The notes: generated by a model from the sequence alone, not told the origin. A stretch of 33,074 nt of DNA from an uncultured Fluviicola sp. (GCF_902168135.1 NZ_CABHOL010000023.1:1-33074), one strand, 5' to 3'; positions 9,244-19,035 are shown, counted from the stretch's first letter. Program-made: numbers and translations.

Positions 9244-10059
9244 CTATTTTTCTATTGCCAATAAGATTTGTTTGCGCCATTTTCCCCAGCGAAAGGTTCC
9301 GATTTTCCCGCTGTGGTGCACTGCGCGGTGGCAGGGAATCAATAAAGCAATCGGATTTGCACCAACAGCTGATCCGACTGCCCGCAATAAATTCGGATCG
9401 CCCGGTTCCGCGGCAAGGTCACTGTAAGCAGCTAATTCTGATTTACCAAGAGCCTGAAGCCGGTTCCAAACACTCACCTGGAAAGGTGTTGCTTTAACAG
9501 CAACCGGAATAACAGGAATATCGTCTGTTTTTACAAAATAACTCATCAGAGCCTGGTAAGCTAATTCATGCAGTTCCGTTCGTTCCTCTTTGATGGTACT
9601 TTTCGGAAAAGTTTTCCTCAAACGGATCGGACCCACTTCCGAATCTTCAAATGTCACCTGGCAAATCCCCGATTCATGGCTTGCAATAAATACATTTCCT
9701 AAAAAATAAGGAAAGATGGAATAATAAATGGCTTCCGGGGATTCTTCCAGTATTTGGATGTCAAGATCAATGTGTGTGGACAACTTATACGTTTCATCAT
9801 CAACCGAATCAAAAATAGAGATCTGTGCCTGTTGTTTATCGACCCGAGCTAAAGAAGGAGAAAAAGCATCCTGCACAAAACGGATGGGATCTTTTCCCAA
9901 ATATTCCTGGAACAAATGCTGGGTCTCCCATTCTCCAAGTCCCAAATGTTTTGATAATTCTTCGATAGTAATGCCAATCTGCTGTGAATCAAGCATCCAT
10001 TTCAGGGTCTTGAAAAGCAAATCCATACGGGGAGCTTGATATGAAAAATCAGATTCCAT
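9244..10059 (-). CDS. Ada-like AraC-type HTH / O6-methylguanine-DNA methyltransferase
   Basis: A suicide DNA-repair methyltransferase fused to a helix-turn-helix. Residues about 10-75 form a degenerate AraC-type half (ITIEELSKHLGLGEWETQHLFQEYLGKDPIRFVQ). The C-terminal domain carries the acceptor cysteine in IPCHRAV (about C243), followed by FRWGKWRKQILLAIE, and FQVSVWNRLQALGKSELAAYSDLA just before. The N-terminal phosphotriester-sensing zinc domain of E. coli Ada is absent, so transcription control by methyl-phosphotriesters is unlikely to work the same way. The start is uncertain: the frame continues to a TTG at 10080, but the ATG at 10059 is preferred, giving 271 residues. It is followed after one base by the SpoIIAA/STAS-like gene. 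A TAATTTTG element on the minus strand (10191-10198) is a possible promoter, with a long leader. Confidence 0.9.
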   Translation of the reverse strand: MESDFSYQAPRMDLLFKTLKWMLDSQQIGITIEELSKHLGLGEWETQHLFQEYLGKDPIRFVQDAFSPSLARVDKQQAQISIFDSVDDETYKLSTHIDLDIQILEESPEAIYYSIFPYFLGNVFIASHESGICQVTFEDSEVGPIRLRKTFPKSTIKEERTELHELAYQALMSYFVKTDDIPVIPVAVKATPFQVSVWNRLQALGKSELAAYSDLAAEPGDPNLLRAVGSAVGANPIALLIPCHRAVHHSGKIGTFRWGKWRKQILLAIEK

Positions 10060-10206
10060 TGCAGGCCGAAAGTTAGGCAAAAGAAGTGAACTGTTGATGT
10101 TTTAGCCGGTAAACGGTTAATTTCTTGTCAGAATTGTGGATAACAATCCGGTTGTGAATCTGATTATAACATGAACGCTTCAAAATTAGCTAAAAATTAT
10201 CCGCTG

Positions 10207-10887
10207 CTATTCCGCCCACATGCGAATCAGGTTGCTGTGTGTCTGCTGAAGTACGTTCGCAGGTTCTGAAACCAGGTCCTGTCTGCGGAGTTCATCTATC
10301 ACTTCCTGGATATCTGACAATACTTTGCGCTGATCTGCGCTCTTCACCATACTTTGGATCCAGGTCACAGCTACTTTTCGTTCACCGCTAACGACTTCAC
10401 GCACCTGGTGCAGCTGGGTACACGGATAACAGACAGCGTCTCCGGCGGCTAATTTGTAAAGAACCGTTCCGGACGCCGTTTGAAGTTCCAGTTCCCCACC
10501 TTCGTATTCTTCCGGATTGTTCAGGAAAATGGTCATTGCGATATCAGTACGCATCATATTTGCCATCAAGGGACTGTCTACATGCCAGCCATAAGTCATT
10601 CCTTCGCGGTAAGTACTGATCAAAAAGGGATAGATTGTTTTCAACAAGACTGCATTTCGAAACTGCATGTTTGCGTTAAGCGCCTGAAGCAGCACTTGCT
10701 GTACCATTCCGTATTCCGGGCACTGCATGTCCATTTGCAGGTTGTTCTTCACTTCCCGGGCAGCTGCTGAAGCGGTTTTCTTGCCATCTTCAAACTTTGC
10801 GCGGGAGCTGAAAGCATCGATTTGCTGGATTTGTTCTTTGGTAAGCAGTCCGGGAATGGTCAGGTAGGTATTTTGAATAGTCATCAT
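10207..10887 (-). CDS. PKHD-type Fe(II)/2-oxoglutarate dioxygenase (PiuC/YbiX family)
   Basis: A 226-residue non-heme iron oxygenase. The facial triad and cosubstrate site are readable: His and Asp in YGWHVDSPLM, the distal His in TQLHQVREV, and the 2-oxoglutarate-binding Arg in GERKVAVTW. GGELELQ is the conserved strand before them. Family members of this length are usually annotated as PKHD-type hydroxylases and are often linked to iron uptake in proteobacteria; the natural substrate is not established, and no iron-uptake gene is nearby here. Two ATG codons stand at the start (10887 and 10884). It precedes the Ada-like gene by about 150 bases and may or may not share its transcript. Confidence 0.92.
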   Translation of the reverse strand: MMTIQNTYLTIPGLLTKEQIQQIDAFSSRAKFEDGKKTASAAAREVKNNLQMDMQCPEYGMVQQVLLQALNANMQFRNAVLLKTIYPFLISTYREGMTYGWHVDSPLMANMMRTDIAMTIFLNNPEEYEGGELELQTASGTVLYKLAAGDAVCYPCTQLHQVREVVSGERKVAVTWIQSMVKSADQRKVLSDIQEVIDELRRQDLVSEPANVLQQTHSNLIRMWAE

Positions 10888-11004
10888 GTCGGTTTATTTA
10901 AACGGTTCAGAGCTTTTTCTATAAAAGAACTCTTCACGGCACGAAAATAACCTTCAGAAATGAAAAAACCTACTTATTGTTAAAGATGTGGTTTCTCTGT
11001 TTTA

Positions 11005-11038
11005 TGATAAAAAGGGGCTCATTCTTCATGAACCCCTT
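11005..11038 (-). terminator. Terminator of the flotillin-like gene
   Basis: AAGGGG (11012-11017) pairs with CCCCTT (11033-11038), and after a C/A mismatch TCAT pairs with ATGA, around a 5-nt loop. On the minus strand it is followed by TTTTTATCA. It begins about 16 bases after the stop of the gene at 11054. Confidence 0.8.
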
Positions 11039-11053
11039 CCGGATTATTTGTTT

Positions 11054-13015
11054 TTATTCCGATTTAGCCGGACCTTGCTTTGGTTTTGCTTCCGGTTTTG
11101 TGATCTTTTGAGGGATTTCCGTTTTCTTTTCCGGGTCCATCATTTCCATCAACTTCAACCCTAAGAGGCCGTCCATTGCCGATCCGCCTTGCTGACCATT
11201 TCCACCGATCAACACATCCGGGATCAGCTTGATATTTCCTTTCGACAGCTCTTCTGTGATCTTGTAACGTGTAAAGTTCTCACCACCCAGCGCTTTAACT
11301 GCCAATTCGTAAGCTTCAGCGGTAGATTTACCGATAGCCTGGATCTTGCTCGCTTCCGCAATACCTGTTTTTGAGATGCGTTCCGCTTCCGCGTCTGCTT
11401 TCAATTTTACCGCTTCGGAATCTGCTTTCGCACGGGCTCTGGTTGCTTCCGCTTCTGCCAGTGCACGCATTTTGGTTGCTTCTGCTTCCGCACCAACAGC
11501 TAATTTCACTCCGGAGGCATCCCCTTCTGCTTTTTTCACCGTAGCATTTGCAGTACGTTCCGCAATCTCCACACTCTGCTGTGCTTTTACAATGTCTTTC
11601 TGCATATCTGCAATGGCAGTTTCCTTTTCCATTCCCTGGCGCGTTTCCTGTGCCTGCTTCTGGGTTTCGTAAGTCACTTTCTGTTCTTCTGCGATTTTAC
11701 GGTCTGTCAAGGTTTTCATCAGTGATTCTGGCGGCACAATATCCCCGATCAATGTATCTACCGCATTCACGTTATACTCATCCAACACTTTCTTGATGTG
11801 GTCCTTTGCAGATTCCTGGCGCTCTTTACGAGTCGACAAGAAAGCAATCACATCACTATCCTGCGCGGAGTTACGGAAGTAGTTACCGATAGTCGGCTCC
11901 AATACCTGTGTTACCAGATTCACCATGTTCCCGAAACGCGCAATTACTTTCGGTGCTTCATTGGTTGGAACGTGAATGATCTGCGAAACATCCAGGTTGA
12001 ACGGGAAACCGTCTTTCGAACGAACGGTAATCGTAGACAAGTTCTTATCGAGATTGTGCGATTCACTTCGTGCCTGTGCCCAGTTCAATACCAGGTTTGT
12101 TGTTGGTACCAGTTCGACTTTCATCGTGTACTTGTTCACCGGGTACTTTCCGGGACCAAATGGTTCCGACCAAACACCTTTACTTCCCTTCTCTACAATA
12201 TTTCCGTGCTTGAAGTCAATTCCGGTCAGATCTTTCCCGTCGTGGCCAATGTAGGAGATTACTACTCCCACATATCCGATCGGAATTTCTGTCATCGGTG
12301 TTTCTTCTACCTGCAGGGCCCATGGATTCAAGTTGTAAGATCCTGCCAAAATGACTGTCGGCTGCAAACCACGATTTCCGCCATTTTCCAGGAAAGTGTC
12401 AAAATCCTGGAAGTTATTGTGCCCGTTAACCGCTTTACCTGCGATTTCTCCGTGTTCAATCGGCATACCATCCAGGGTTGTAACGATACCTACCATACTT
12501 TCACGAATACGCACCATTTCTGTGATCGAAACCTGGAACAACATCGTATTGATACGGTATGAACCCGCCGTAATGTAGTTCGTTTGCCGGCCACGCTGAC
12601 CGTTATTTCTCAGGAACATGTCTGCATCCTGGAAATTATCGCATTCTACTTTACGTCCCAGGATATTTCCCGTTGGGATTTCAGCACCGTCTTTTGAAAG
12701 CACTAATCCGATCTTTCCCTCCGGAATAACGGTAAACTGCTCCATAGTGATTTCGTACTGCCAAACCCACATTCCGAAATACAATCCCGGAGCAAGCGTT
12801 TTAGCCTGGAAACCTGCTTCCCCGTTTATGGCCACAATGCGGCCATCAGGAAGCTCTTTGTGTTCACCGAACAGGACGAATTTTTTGGTTACCAGACCGA
12901 TCCTGTCTTCGGGAACGATGACCATTCCGAACAGGAATCTTAAAATAAATTTGTAGAGGATCAAACAGATTACGATCAATCCGACCCACCAATAACTAAG
13001 TAACATTTCTTTCAT
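11054..13015 (-). CDS. SPFH/flotillin-like membrane scaffold protein with N-terminal repeats
   Basis: A 653-residue protein of the SPFH (band 7/flotillin) superfamily. One N-terminal membrane segment (about residues 7-30, WWVGLIVICLILYKFI) is followed by four related units beginning near residues 33, 95, 168 and 242. These share an IPxxxIGxV opening, and units 2 and 3 also share NFQDxDxFL, GxRGxQ and AGSYxxN. The SPFH core follows (about 330-470), then a long Ala/Glu/Lys-rich coiled coil typical of flotillins (about 480-600, AEAEATRARAKADSEAVKLKADAEAERI) and a Lys/Pro tail. Flotillins oligomerise into membrane microdomains. The frame remains open 30 codons further, but ATG 13015 is chosen because it puts the membrane segment at the N-terminus and the extra residues look non-coding. 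It stands alone, ended by the hairpin at 11005-11038. Confidence 0.92.
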   Translation of the reverse strand: MKEMLLSYWWVGLIVICLILYKFILRFLFGMVIVPEDRIGLVTKKFVLFGEHKELPDGRIVAINGEAGFQAKTLAPGLYFGMWVWQYEITMEQFTVIPEGKIGLVLSKDGAEIPTGNILGRKVECDNFQDADMFLRNNGQRGRQTNYITAGSYRINTMLFQVSITEMVRIRESMVGIVTTLDGMPIEHGEIAGKAVNGHNNFQDFDTFLENGGNRGLQPTVILAGSYNLNPWALQVEETPMTEIPIGYVGVVISYIGHDGKDLTGIDFKHGNIVEKGSKGVWSEPFGPGKYPVNKYTMKVELVPTTNLVLNWAQARSESHNLDKNLSTITVRSKDGFPFNLDVSQIIHVPTNEAPKVIARFGNMVNLVTQVLEPTIGNYFRNSAQDSDVIAFLSTRKERQESAKDHIKKVLDEYNVNAVDTLIGDIVPPESLMKTLTDRKIAEEQKVTYETQKQAQETRQGMEKETAIADMQKDIVKAQQSVEIAERTANATVKKAEGDASGVKLAVGAEAEATKMRALAEAEATRARAKADSEAVKLKADAEAERISKTGIAEASKIQAIGKSTAEAYELAVKALGGENFTRYKITEELSKGNIKLIPDVLIGGNGQQGGSAMDGLLGLKLMEMMDPEKKTEIPQKITKPEAKPKQGPAKSE

Positions 13016-13062
13016 AGGTTTTCTATTGTTTAATTTAAAAGTTGGCACGTTACTTGCCGTGT

Positions 13063-13070
13063 CAAATTTA
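13063..13070 (-). promoter_or_regulatory. Putative -7 element of the flotillin-like gene
   Basis: The minus strand reads TAAATTTG, an exact match to the Bacteroidota -7 consensus TAnnTTTG, giving a leader of about 40 bases before the ATG at 13015. No well-spaced -33 TTG was found, so confidence is limited. Confidence 0.4.
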
Positions 13071-13105
13071 GAAGAAAAGCATTCAAAACTCCCAGTCGGA
13101 CCCAA

Positions 13106-13772
13106 TTACTTATACACGGAAACCCTTATCAAAAGTTCATGTATTCGATATGAGTCCCGACTTGGGAGCGCCTTTGGCGGCAGGTTGACAGAATGCATCG
13201 CTTACCGGCCGGGCAAAAGACACATTTGGTCAAACTGCTTTGATCCAATTTCTTTAAAAATGATTCACTTCAGTACCGTACGTTCCGCCGCTGTGCCTTC
13301 GCTAACCTTGTTTTGCCGAAACGCTTATGCTGTAGCTTGTGCCGCCGCTAAAGCTTTGGCGACATGCGGTCAGCGTAGGCACAGCGGCTTCACCAAGACA
13401 AGAGCTTTAGCACAAACATTGCGGACGAACGCTTATTCCGATAGGAAGCTTGAGGGAAGTGGCCTGATTCCGGTGGGCTGTATCGCGAATGTGACATTCA
13501 CGAGGTAAATGTATATAACCTGGAATAATCCGGAAGATATTTAGGATATTTTTACTTAAAATCTGTTATTTTCAGCACAACTTTTAGGTGCTTTTACCAA
13601 GCTGTTTCCCTAGTAAATACGGGAGATACAAGGATATTTTTTAAAATTTGGAACATCCGAATCAATGGGACCTGTCATTTTTTATTTTGGATCATTTGGC
13701 GCGATTAAAAATAGAGATTAATGTCACGAACAACCTTCTTGTCGGTCTCATTGGTTGAAGTGTTTTCGACAG
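13106..13772. other. Long non-coding region, palindrome-rich, no gene supported
   Basis: Between the flotillin-like gene and the atpG terminator there is no frame with recognisable protein features. A plus-strand frame at 13026-13508 is open but has no domain, no signal and the composition of a chance frame. The first 400 bases are clearly richer in G+C than the flanking AT-rich gaps and are full of short palindromes: CGCC-TTT-GGCG near 13170, CCGGCCGG near 13207, the 17-bp inverted repeat at 13287-13388 and GAATGT-g-ACATTC near 13490. The last 260 bases (13509-13770) are AT-rich and I see nothing in them. Confidence 0.5.
13287..13388. repeat. Structured element with 17-bp inverted repeat
   Basis: The arm at 13287-13303 (GCCGCTGTGCCTTCGCT) is the reverse complement of 13372-13388 at 16 of 17 positions. 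Inside lies a second near-palindrome at 13346-13361 (CGCTAAAGCTTTGGCG, one wobble). The segment is flanked by related words such as GCTAAAGC and GAGCTTTAGC near 13412. The layout suggests a folded RNA or a REP-like mobile or repeated element; I cannot test copy number here. Confidence 0.5.
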
Positions 13773-13812
13773 AAAACAAAAAAGGCCCTTCCGCCGCAGC
13801 GGAAAAGCCTTT
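13773..13812 (-). terminator. Terminator of the ATP synthase operon
   Basis: AAAGGC (13781-13786) pairs with GCCTTT (13807-13812) and TTCCGC (13789-13794) pairs with GCGGAA (13799-13804). On the minus strand the hairpin is followed by TTTTTTGTTTT. It starts about 20 bases after the atpG stop, ending the atpBEFHAG transcript. Confidence 0.85.
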
Positions 13813-13833
13813 CCTCTTATTATTCTTTCAATA

Positions 13834-14709
13834 TTAGCCGTTCAATGCTTCCGCACCACCAACGATCTCCAGGATCTCGTTTGTAATTGCAGCCTGACGG
13901 GCTTTGTTGTAGCTTAATTTCAAACTACGCTGTAACTCCTTGGCATTATCCGTTGCTTTGTGCATTGCAGTCATACGCGCTCCGTGCTCGGATGCGTTTG
14001 AATCCAACAACGCTTTAAACAATTGGATTTTCAAAGTTTTCGGGATCAACTCTTCTACGATCTCTTCTTTCGAAGGTTCGAAGATGTAATCTCCGGCTTG
14101 TTTATCGCTTGCCTGCTCTGTAGGAACGATAGGCAATAACTGCTCTTCCTTCACTTCCTGGGAAGCTGCATTGATGAAGCTATTGTAGATCACAACCACT
14201 TTATCGAACTTCTTTTCCAGGAAAGACTTCATTGCAAAATCAGCAACTACGGAAACGTTTCCGAAAGTCAATTCAGCAAAGATATCATCAACGATTCCTG
14301 TTCCGGAAGTTTCAAAATACATATTAGAGCGCTTGAATGCGTCTTTTGCCTTTTTACCTAAACAAAGAAGGCTCACATTTGCATTTGAATATTCTTCATT
14401 GATTGCCAGGTTCACCCGTTTGATGATGTTGTTATTGAAACCACCACACAATCCTCGATTGGAAGTAATGGTAATGATCAATACGTTTTCAACAGGACGT
14501 GCAGCAGCCAATGCATTTTCTGAAATATCCAGCGAAGCAGTCAAATTACCCAAGATCTCCTGCAATTTCTCAGCATACGGACGCATTTGAGTAATAGCAT
14601 CCTGAGCACGCTTTAATTTTGCAGCGGAAACCATCTTCATTGCAGAGGTAATCTGCATCGTAGATCCTACTGAAGTAATTCGATTTCGTATTTCTTTAAG
14701 ATTCGGCAT
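13834..14709 (-). CDS. atpG: ATP synthase F1 subunit gamma
   Basis: A 291-residue gamma subunit, the rotating central stalk of F1 that links c-ring rotation to catalysis. The conserved N-terminal helix MPNLKEIRNRITSVGSTMQI with ITSAMKMVSAAKLKRAQ and the C-terminal helix with SEHGARMTAMHKATDNAKEL are both intact, as is the central ITSNRGLCGGFN. Length is normal. It is the last gene of the operon and is followed by a strong terminator. A 91-base gap containing an AT-rich inverted repeat separates it from atpA, in contrast to the 9-26 base gaps at most other junctions here. Confidence 0.98.
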   Translation of the reverse strand: MPNLKEIRNRITSVGSTMQITSAMKMVSAAKLKRAQDAITQMRPYAEKLQEILGNLTASLDISENALAAARPVENVLIITITSNRGLCGGFNNNIIKRVNLAINEEYSNANVSLLCLGKKAKDAFKRSNMYFETSGTGIVDDIFAELTFGNVSVVADFAMKSFLEKKFDKVVVIYNSFINAASQEVKEEQLLPIVPTEQASDKQAGDYIFEPSKEEIVEELIPKTLKIQLFKALLDSNASEHGARMTAMHKATDNAKELQRSLKLSYNKARQAAITNEILEIVGGAEALNG

Positions 14710-14715
14710 AACTTT

Positions 14716-14798
14716 AATTATGAATTATCAATGGATCAATTATCAAGAAGTTTCCCTCCGGATAATTGATAATTGATAATTATTTTAATTCATAATTC
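14716..14798. repeat. AT-rich inverted repeat between atpA and atpG
   Basis: The left arm (14716-14744, words TAATTATGAATTATCAAT and ATCAATTATC) is complementary to the right arm (14761-14797, GATAATTGATAATTGATAATT then AATTCATAATT) around a GC-rich loop. The word ATAATTG is repeated in the right arm. It fills almost the whole gap and would form a long hairpin in the polycistronic RNA. No U-tract follows, so it is not a classic terminator. Confidence 0.7.
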
Positions 14799-14800
14799 TA

Positions 14801-16375
14801 TTAATATTTAGCAGCGATCTCTTTCGCAACTTTTCCTAAAAGATCTGTATCAGCATCTTCGTATTTTCCAGCTTTCAAACGAACCAATACATCTGCATGT
14901 TTCGCCTCCAGGAAATCCAAATATTCCTTTTCGAAATCTTTTACTTTGTTTACAGGAACATTTTGCATCAATCCTTTTGTACCAACGTAGATGATAGCAA
15001 TTTGCTTTTCTACCGGGTAAGGATCTCCTTCGCGTTGCTTCAAGATCTCTAAGTTACGCGCTCCTTTGTCCAAAACAGACTTCGTAGCTGCATCCAAATC
15101 TGAACCGAACTTCGCGAACGCTTCCAACTCACGGTATTGTGCCTGATCCAATTTCAAAGTACCAGCTACTTTCTTCATGGATTTAATTTGAGCGTTACCT
15201 CCTACACGAGATACAGAGATACCTACGTTGATTGCAGGACGGATACCAGCGTTGAACAAGTCATTCTCCAGGAAGATCTGACCGTCAGTAATCGAAATTA
15301 CGTTTGTAGGAATGTACGCAGATACGTCACCCGCTTGTGTTTCGATAATTGGAAGTGCAGTCAATGAACCTCCTCCTTTAACGATTCCTTTCAAAGATTC
15401 CGGAAGGTCATTCATTTGCTTAGCGATGTTATCATCAGCGATGATTTTCGCAGCACGCTCCAACAAACGGGAGTGAAGGTAGAATACGTCACCTGGGTAA
15501 GCCTCACGGCCCGGAGGACGACGTAGTAACAAAGATACCTCACGGTAAGCAACTGCCTGCTTGGAAAGGTCATCAAATACGATCAATGCAGGACGTCCTG
15601 AATCACGGAAGAACTCACCGATAGCGGCACCAGTCATTGGAGCGTAGAACTGCATTGGAGCCGGATCAGAAGCGTTTGCAGCAACGATTACCGTGTAAGC
15701 CATTGCACCTGCATCTTCTAATTTCTTATAGATTCCCGCAACTGTTGAACCTTTTTGTCCTACTGCAACATAGATACAGAAAACAGGTTCTCCGCGGTCA
15801 TAAAATTCTTTTTGGTTGATGATTGCATCGATCGCAACCGTTGTTTTTCCTGTTTGACGGTCACCAATGATCAACTCACGTTGTCCGCGCCCGATCGGAA
15901 TCATCGCATCAACTGCTTTGATACCTGTTTGAAGAGGCTCAGTTACCGGCTGACGGAAGATAACTCCCGGAGCTTTACGCTCGATCGGCATTTCATACAA
16001 CTGGCCTGCGATAGGACCTTTTCCGTCGATTGGGTTACCGATAGTATCCACAACACGACCAACCATTCCTTCACCAACATTTACAGAAGCAATGCGGTTT
16101 AAGCGTTTTACAGTATCTCCTTCTTTTACTGCAGAAGAACGACCTAATAATACTACCCCTACGTTATCTTCTTCCAGGTTCAATGCAATTCCCTGCAATC
16201 CACCGTCGAATTCAACTAATTCTCCGTACTGAACACCTTTCAATCCGTAAACGCGAGCGATACCATCACCGATCTGTAATACGGTACCTACTTCCTGCAA
16301 CTCAGCTTCCGAACGGAATCCTGATAATTGCTCTCTTAAAATCGCAGAAACTTCTGCTGGTTTAACATCTGCCAT
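14801..16375 (-). CDS. atpA: ATP synthase F1 subunit alpha
   Basis: A 524-residue alpha subunit of the F1 hexamer, carrying the regulatory nucleotide site. The Walker A loop GDRQTGKT is near residue 170, [16 protein letters not shown] is the Walker B strand, and [25 protein letters not shown] and [17 protein letters not shown] are the usual alpha signatures. Length and composition are normal. It begins 11 bases downstream of atpH. The catalytic beta subunit gene that often lies nearby in other phyla is not in this window, nor is epsilon. Confidence 0.98.
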   Translation of the reverse strand: MADVKPAEVSAILREQLSGFRSEAELQEVGTVLQIGDGIARVYGLKGVQYGELVEFDGGLQGIALNLEEDNVGVVLLGRSSAVKEGDTVKRLNRIASVNVGEGMVGRVVDTIGNPIDGKGPIAGQLYEMPIERKAPGVIFRQPVTEPLQTGIKAVDAMIPIGRGQRELIIGDRQTGKTTVAIDAIINQKEFYDRGEPVFCIYVAVGQKGSTVAGIYKKLEDAGAMAYTVIVAANASDPAPMQFYAPMTGAAIGEFFRDSGRPALIVFDDLSKQAVAYREVSLLLRRPPGREAYPGDVFYLHSRLLERAAKIIADDNIAKQMNDLPESLKGIVKGGGSLTALPIIETQAGDVSAYIPTNVISITDGQIFLENDLFNAGIRPAINVGISVSRVGGNAQIKSMKKVAGTLKLDQAQYRELEAFAKFGSDLDAATKSVLDKGARNLEILKQREGDPYPVEKQIAIIYVGTKGLMQNVPVNKVKDFEKEYLDFLEAKHADVLVRLKAGKYEDADTDLLGKVAKEIAAKY

Positions 16376-16386
16376 GTCTTTCCTTA

Positions 16387-16920
16387 TTACCTTGTTAAAC
16401 GTTGTTTCAATTTATTAATTTGCGATGCAACGGATGCATCGATTTGAGTATCGCCCATACGAACGACAAAGCCTCCGATCAGGTCCGTATCAATCTTCTC
16501 GGTCAACTCAACAGTTCCTGATATAGAAGCCTGAACTTTGGAAACGATCTCTTTCTTTACTTGTTCATCCAATTTATGTGCGCTGATCAATGTCACCGGA
16601 ACAATTCCCTGATGCGCTTTCAACAAGCTATCAAAGGACGCAGCGATTTGTGACAAATATGCTTCGCGACCATTCTTCACAATCAGTTCCACGAACATGT
16701 TTGTTACTTTATCGAATTGGTCAAAAATTGCATTCAAAACAGCAATCTTCTTATCTGCTTTTACTACCGGGCTTTGAAGCATGTTCTCCAAATCCGGGTT
16801 TTCAGCACATACTGTTGCCATGTATTTCATGTCTGCCGCAACTGCATCCACTTTGTTTTGTTCGATCGCAAGATCCAACAAAGCTTGTGCGTAACGGGAA
16901 GCTGATTTCGAACTCTTCAT
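16387..16920 (-). CDS. atpH: ATP synthase F1 subunit delta
   Basis: A 177-residue delta (OSCP-type) subunit that fixes the peripheral stalk to the top of F1. The opening [19 protein letters not shown] and the C-terminal [41 protein letters not shown] are diagnostic. It lies 9 bases after atpF and 11 bases before atpA in the usual order. Nothing unusual was seen. Confidence 0.97.
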   Translation of the reverse strand: MKSSKSASRYAQALLDLAIEQNKVDAVAADMKYMATVCAENPDLENMLQSPVVKADKKIAVLNAIFDQFDKVTNMFVELIVKNGREAYLSQIAASFDSLLKAHQGIVPVTLISAHKLDEQVKKEIVSKVQASISGTVELTEKIDTDLIGGFVVRMGDTQIDASVASQINKLKQRLTR

Positions 16921-16929
16921 TTCTATCGA

Positions 16930-17424
16930 TTAGTTCAAGTTAATATCACCTGCCATTTTCTCAGCCAACGCTTTTTGCTTCTCATCTGAAGACAACTCTC
17001 CACGAATGATTTTCTCGGCGATTTCCAATGAAATTGCAGCAACTTGTGTTTTCAATTCAGCAATTGCAGCTGTTTTCTCTGTGTTGATGGTAGCACGAGC
17101 CGACTCAACGATTTTGTTTGCTTCAGCTTTCGCAGTATTCTTAGCATCTTCAACCATTTTCACAGCTGTTTCTTTCGCATCTTTCACAATTGCGTCACGC
17201 TCAGCACGAGCTTCTTTCAACAAGTTCTCGTTTTGCGCCTGCAAAGCATGCATTTCAGCTTTTGTTTTTTCAGCCAATTCCAATGCATCGGAAATCTTTT
17301 GCTCACGTGCATTTACGGAAGCTAAAATCGGTTTCCAAATGAATTTGGTTAAAATAACCAACAACAGAACGAATACTAAACCCGTCCAAAAAAGTAATCC
17401 TAAATCTGGTGTAATCAACCCCAT
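16930..17424 (-). CDS. atpF: ATP synthase F0 subunit b
   Basis: A 164-residue peripheral stalk subunit. A single N-terminal membrane helix (about 8-28, LLFWTGLVFVLLLVILTKFIW, then KP) is followed by a long charged helix for dimerisation along F1 (ALELAEKTKAEMHALQAQNENLL and so on) and a short C-terminus (IIRGELSSDEKQKALAEK). Typical length. It starts 74 bases after atpE, a gap filled by a strong terminator-like hairpin, so its expression is probably lower than that of atpE. Confidence 0.97.
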   Translation of the reverse strand: MGLITPDLGLLFWTGLVFVLLLVILTKFIWKPILASVNAREQKISDALELAEKTKAEMHALQAQNENLLKEARAERDAIVKDAKETAVKMVEDAKNTAKAEANKIVESARATINTEKTAAIAELKTQVAAISLEIAEKIIRGELSSDEKQKALAEKMAGDINLN

Positions 17425-17454
17425 CTTATTTCTGTTTTAATTTTTCAATTTTGT

Positions 17455-17495
17455 AAAAAAGGCTTGCTGCAACCAACCGTTGCAACAAGCTTTTT
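17455..17495 (-). terminator. Hairpin with U-tract directly after atpE (intra-operon)
   Basis: Arms 17462-17473 and 17479-17490 (GCTTGCTGCAAC / GTTGCAACAAGC) pair with one mismatch, and the flanking A and T tracts extend the stem to about 16 bp. On the minus strand the hairpin starts 3 bases after the atpE stop and is followed by TTTTTTAC. It has every feature of an intrinsic terminator although atpF, H, A and G lie downstream, so it most likely works as a partial terminator or as a 3' end that stabilises atpBE messages. Confidence 0.75.
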
Positions 17496-17498
17496 CAA

Positions 17499-18853
<1,355 letters not shown>

Positions 18854-18891
18854 CGCTTATTAATATTTAGATAAAACCCTAAATTTTGGCG

Positions 18892-18921
18892 CAAAGGTAG
18901 TTAATCTTTCAGAAACACCAA
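18892..18921 (-). promoter_or_regulatory. Promoter of the ATP synthase operon
   Basis: On the minus strand TTG (18919-18921), a 19-base spacer and TACCTTTG (18892-18899) match the Bacteroidota sigma-ABfr consensus exactly. The predicted start of transcription is near 18885, leaving a leader of about 30 bases before atpB. Confidence 0.65.
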
Positions 18922-18976
18922 GAAAAAATTGCAAACAAATCTGTTATTTACCCCATTCACGGTAAAGAAGTTCACC

Positions 18977-19003
18977 CCTGTGAAAAAAAATGATTTTCAC
19001 AGG
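18977..19003. repeat. Perfect 10-bp hairpin upstream of the atpB promoter
   Basis: CCTGTGAAAA (18977-18986) and TTTTCACAGG (18994-19003) form a perfect stem around a 7-nt loop. It lies between the end of the upstream membrane-protein gene and the atpB promoter. There is no clean U-tract after it on the minus strand, so it may be an operator-like site or a weak terminator. Confidence 0.5.
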
Positions 19004-19035
19004 CTTGTTTAACGGGTGATTTCTGTTTCAAGGTG

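Noticed and set aside
11346-11672. Ala/Ser-rich plus-strand frame opposite the flotillin coiled coil
   Set aside because: Antisense image of the Ala/Glu/Lys repeat region; no independent support.
13016-13105. N-terminal extension of the flotillin-like protein by 30 residues
   Set aside because: The added residues do not resemble an SPFH start and cover the putative promoter; the ATG at 13015 gives a normal N-terminal membrane anchor.
13026-13508. Open frame of 160 codons on the plus strand
   Set aside because: It overlaps the start of the flotillin-like gene and its promoter, has no domain or signal, and its length is explained by the higher G+C of the palindromic element.
18977-19003. Classical rho-independent terminator of the sprE-atpZ transcript
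   Set aside because: The stem is perfect but the T-run lies in the loop, not after the stem on the minus strand; kept as a hairpin of unknown role.
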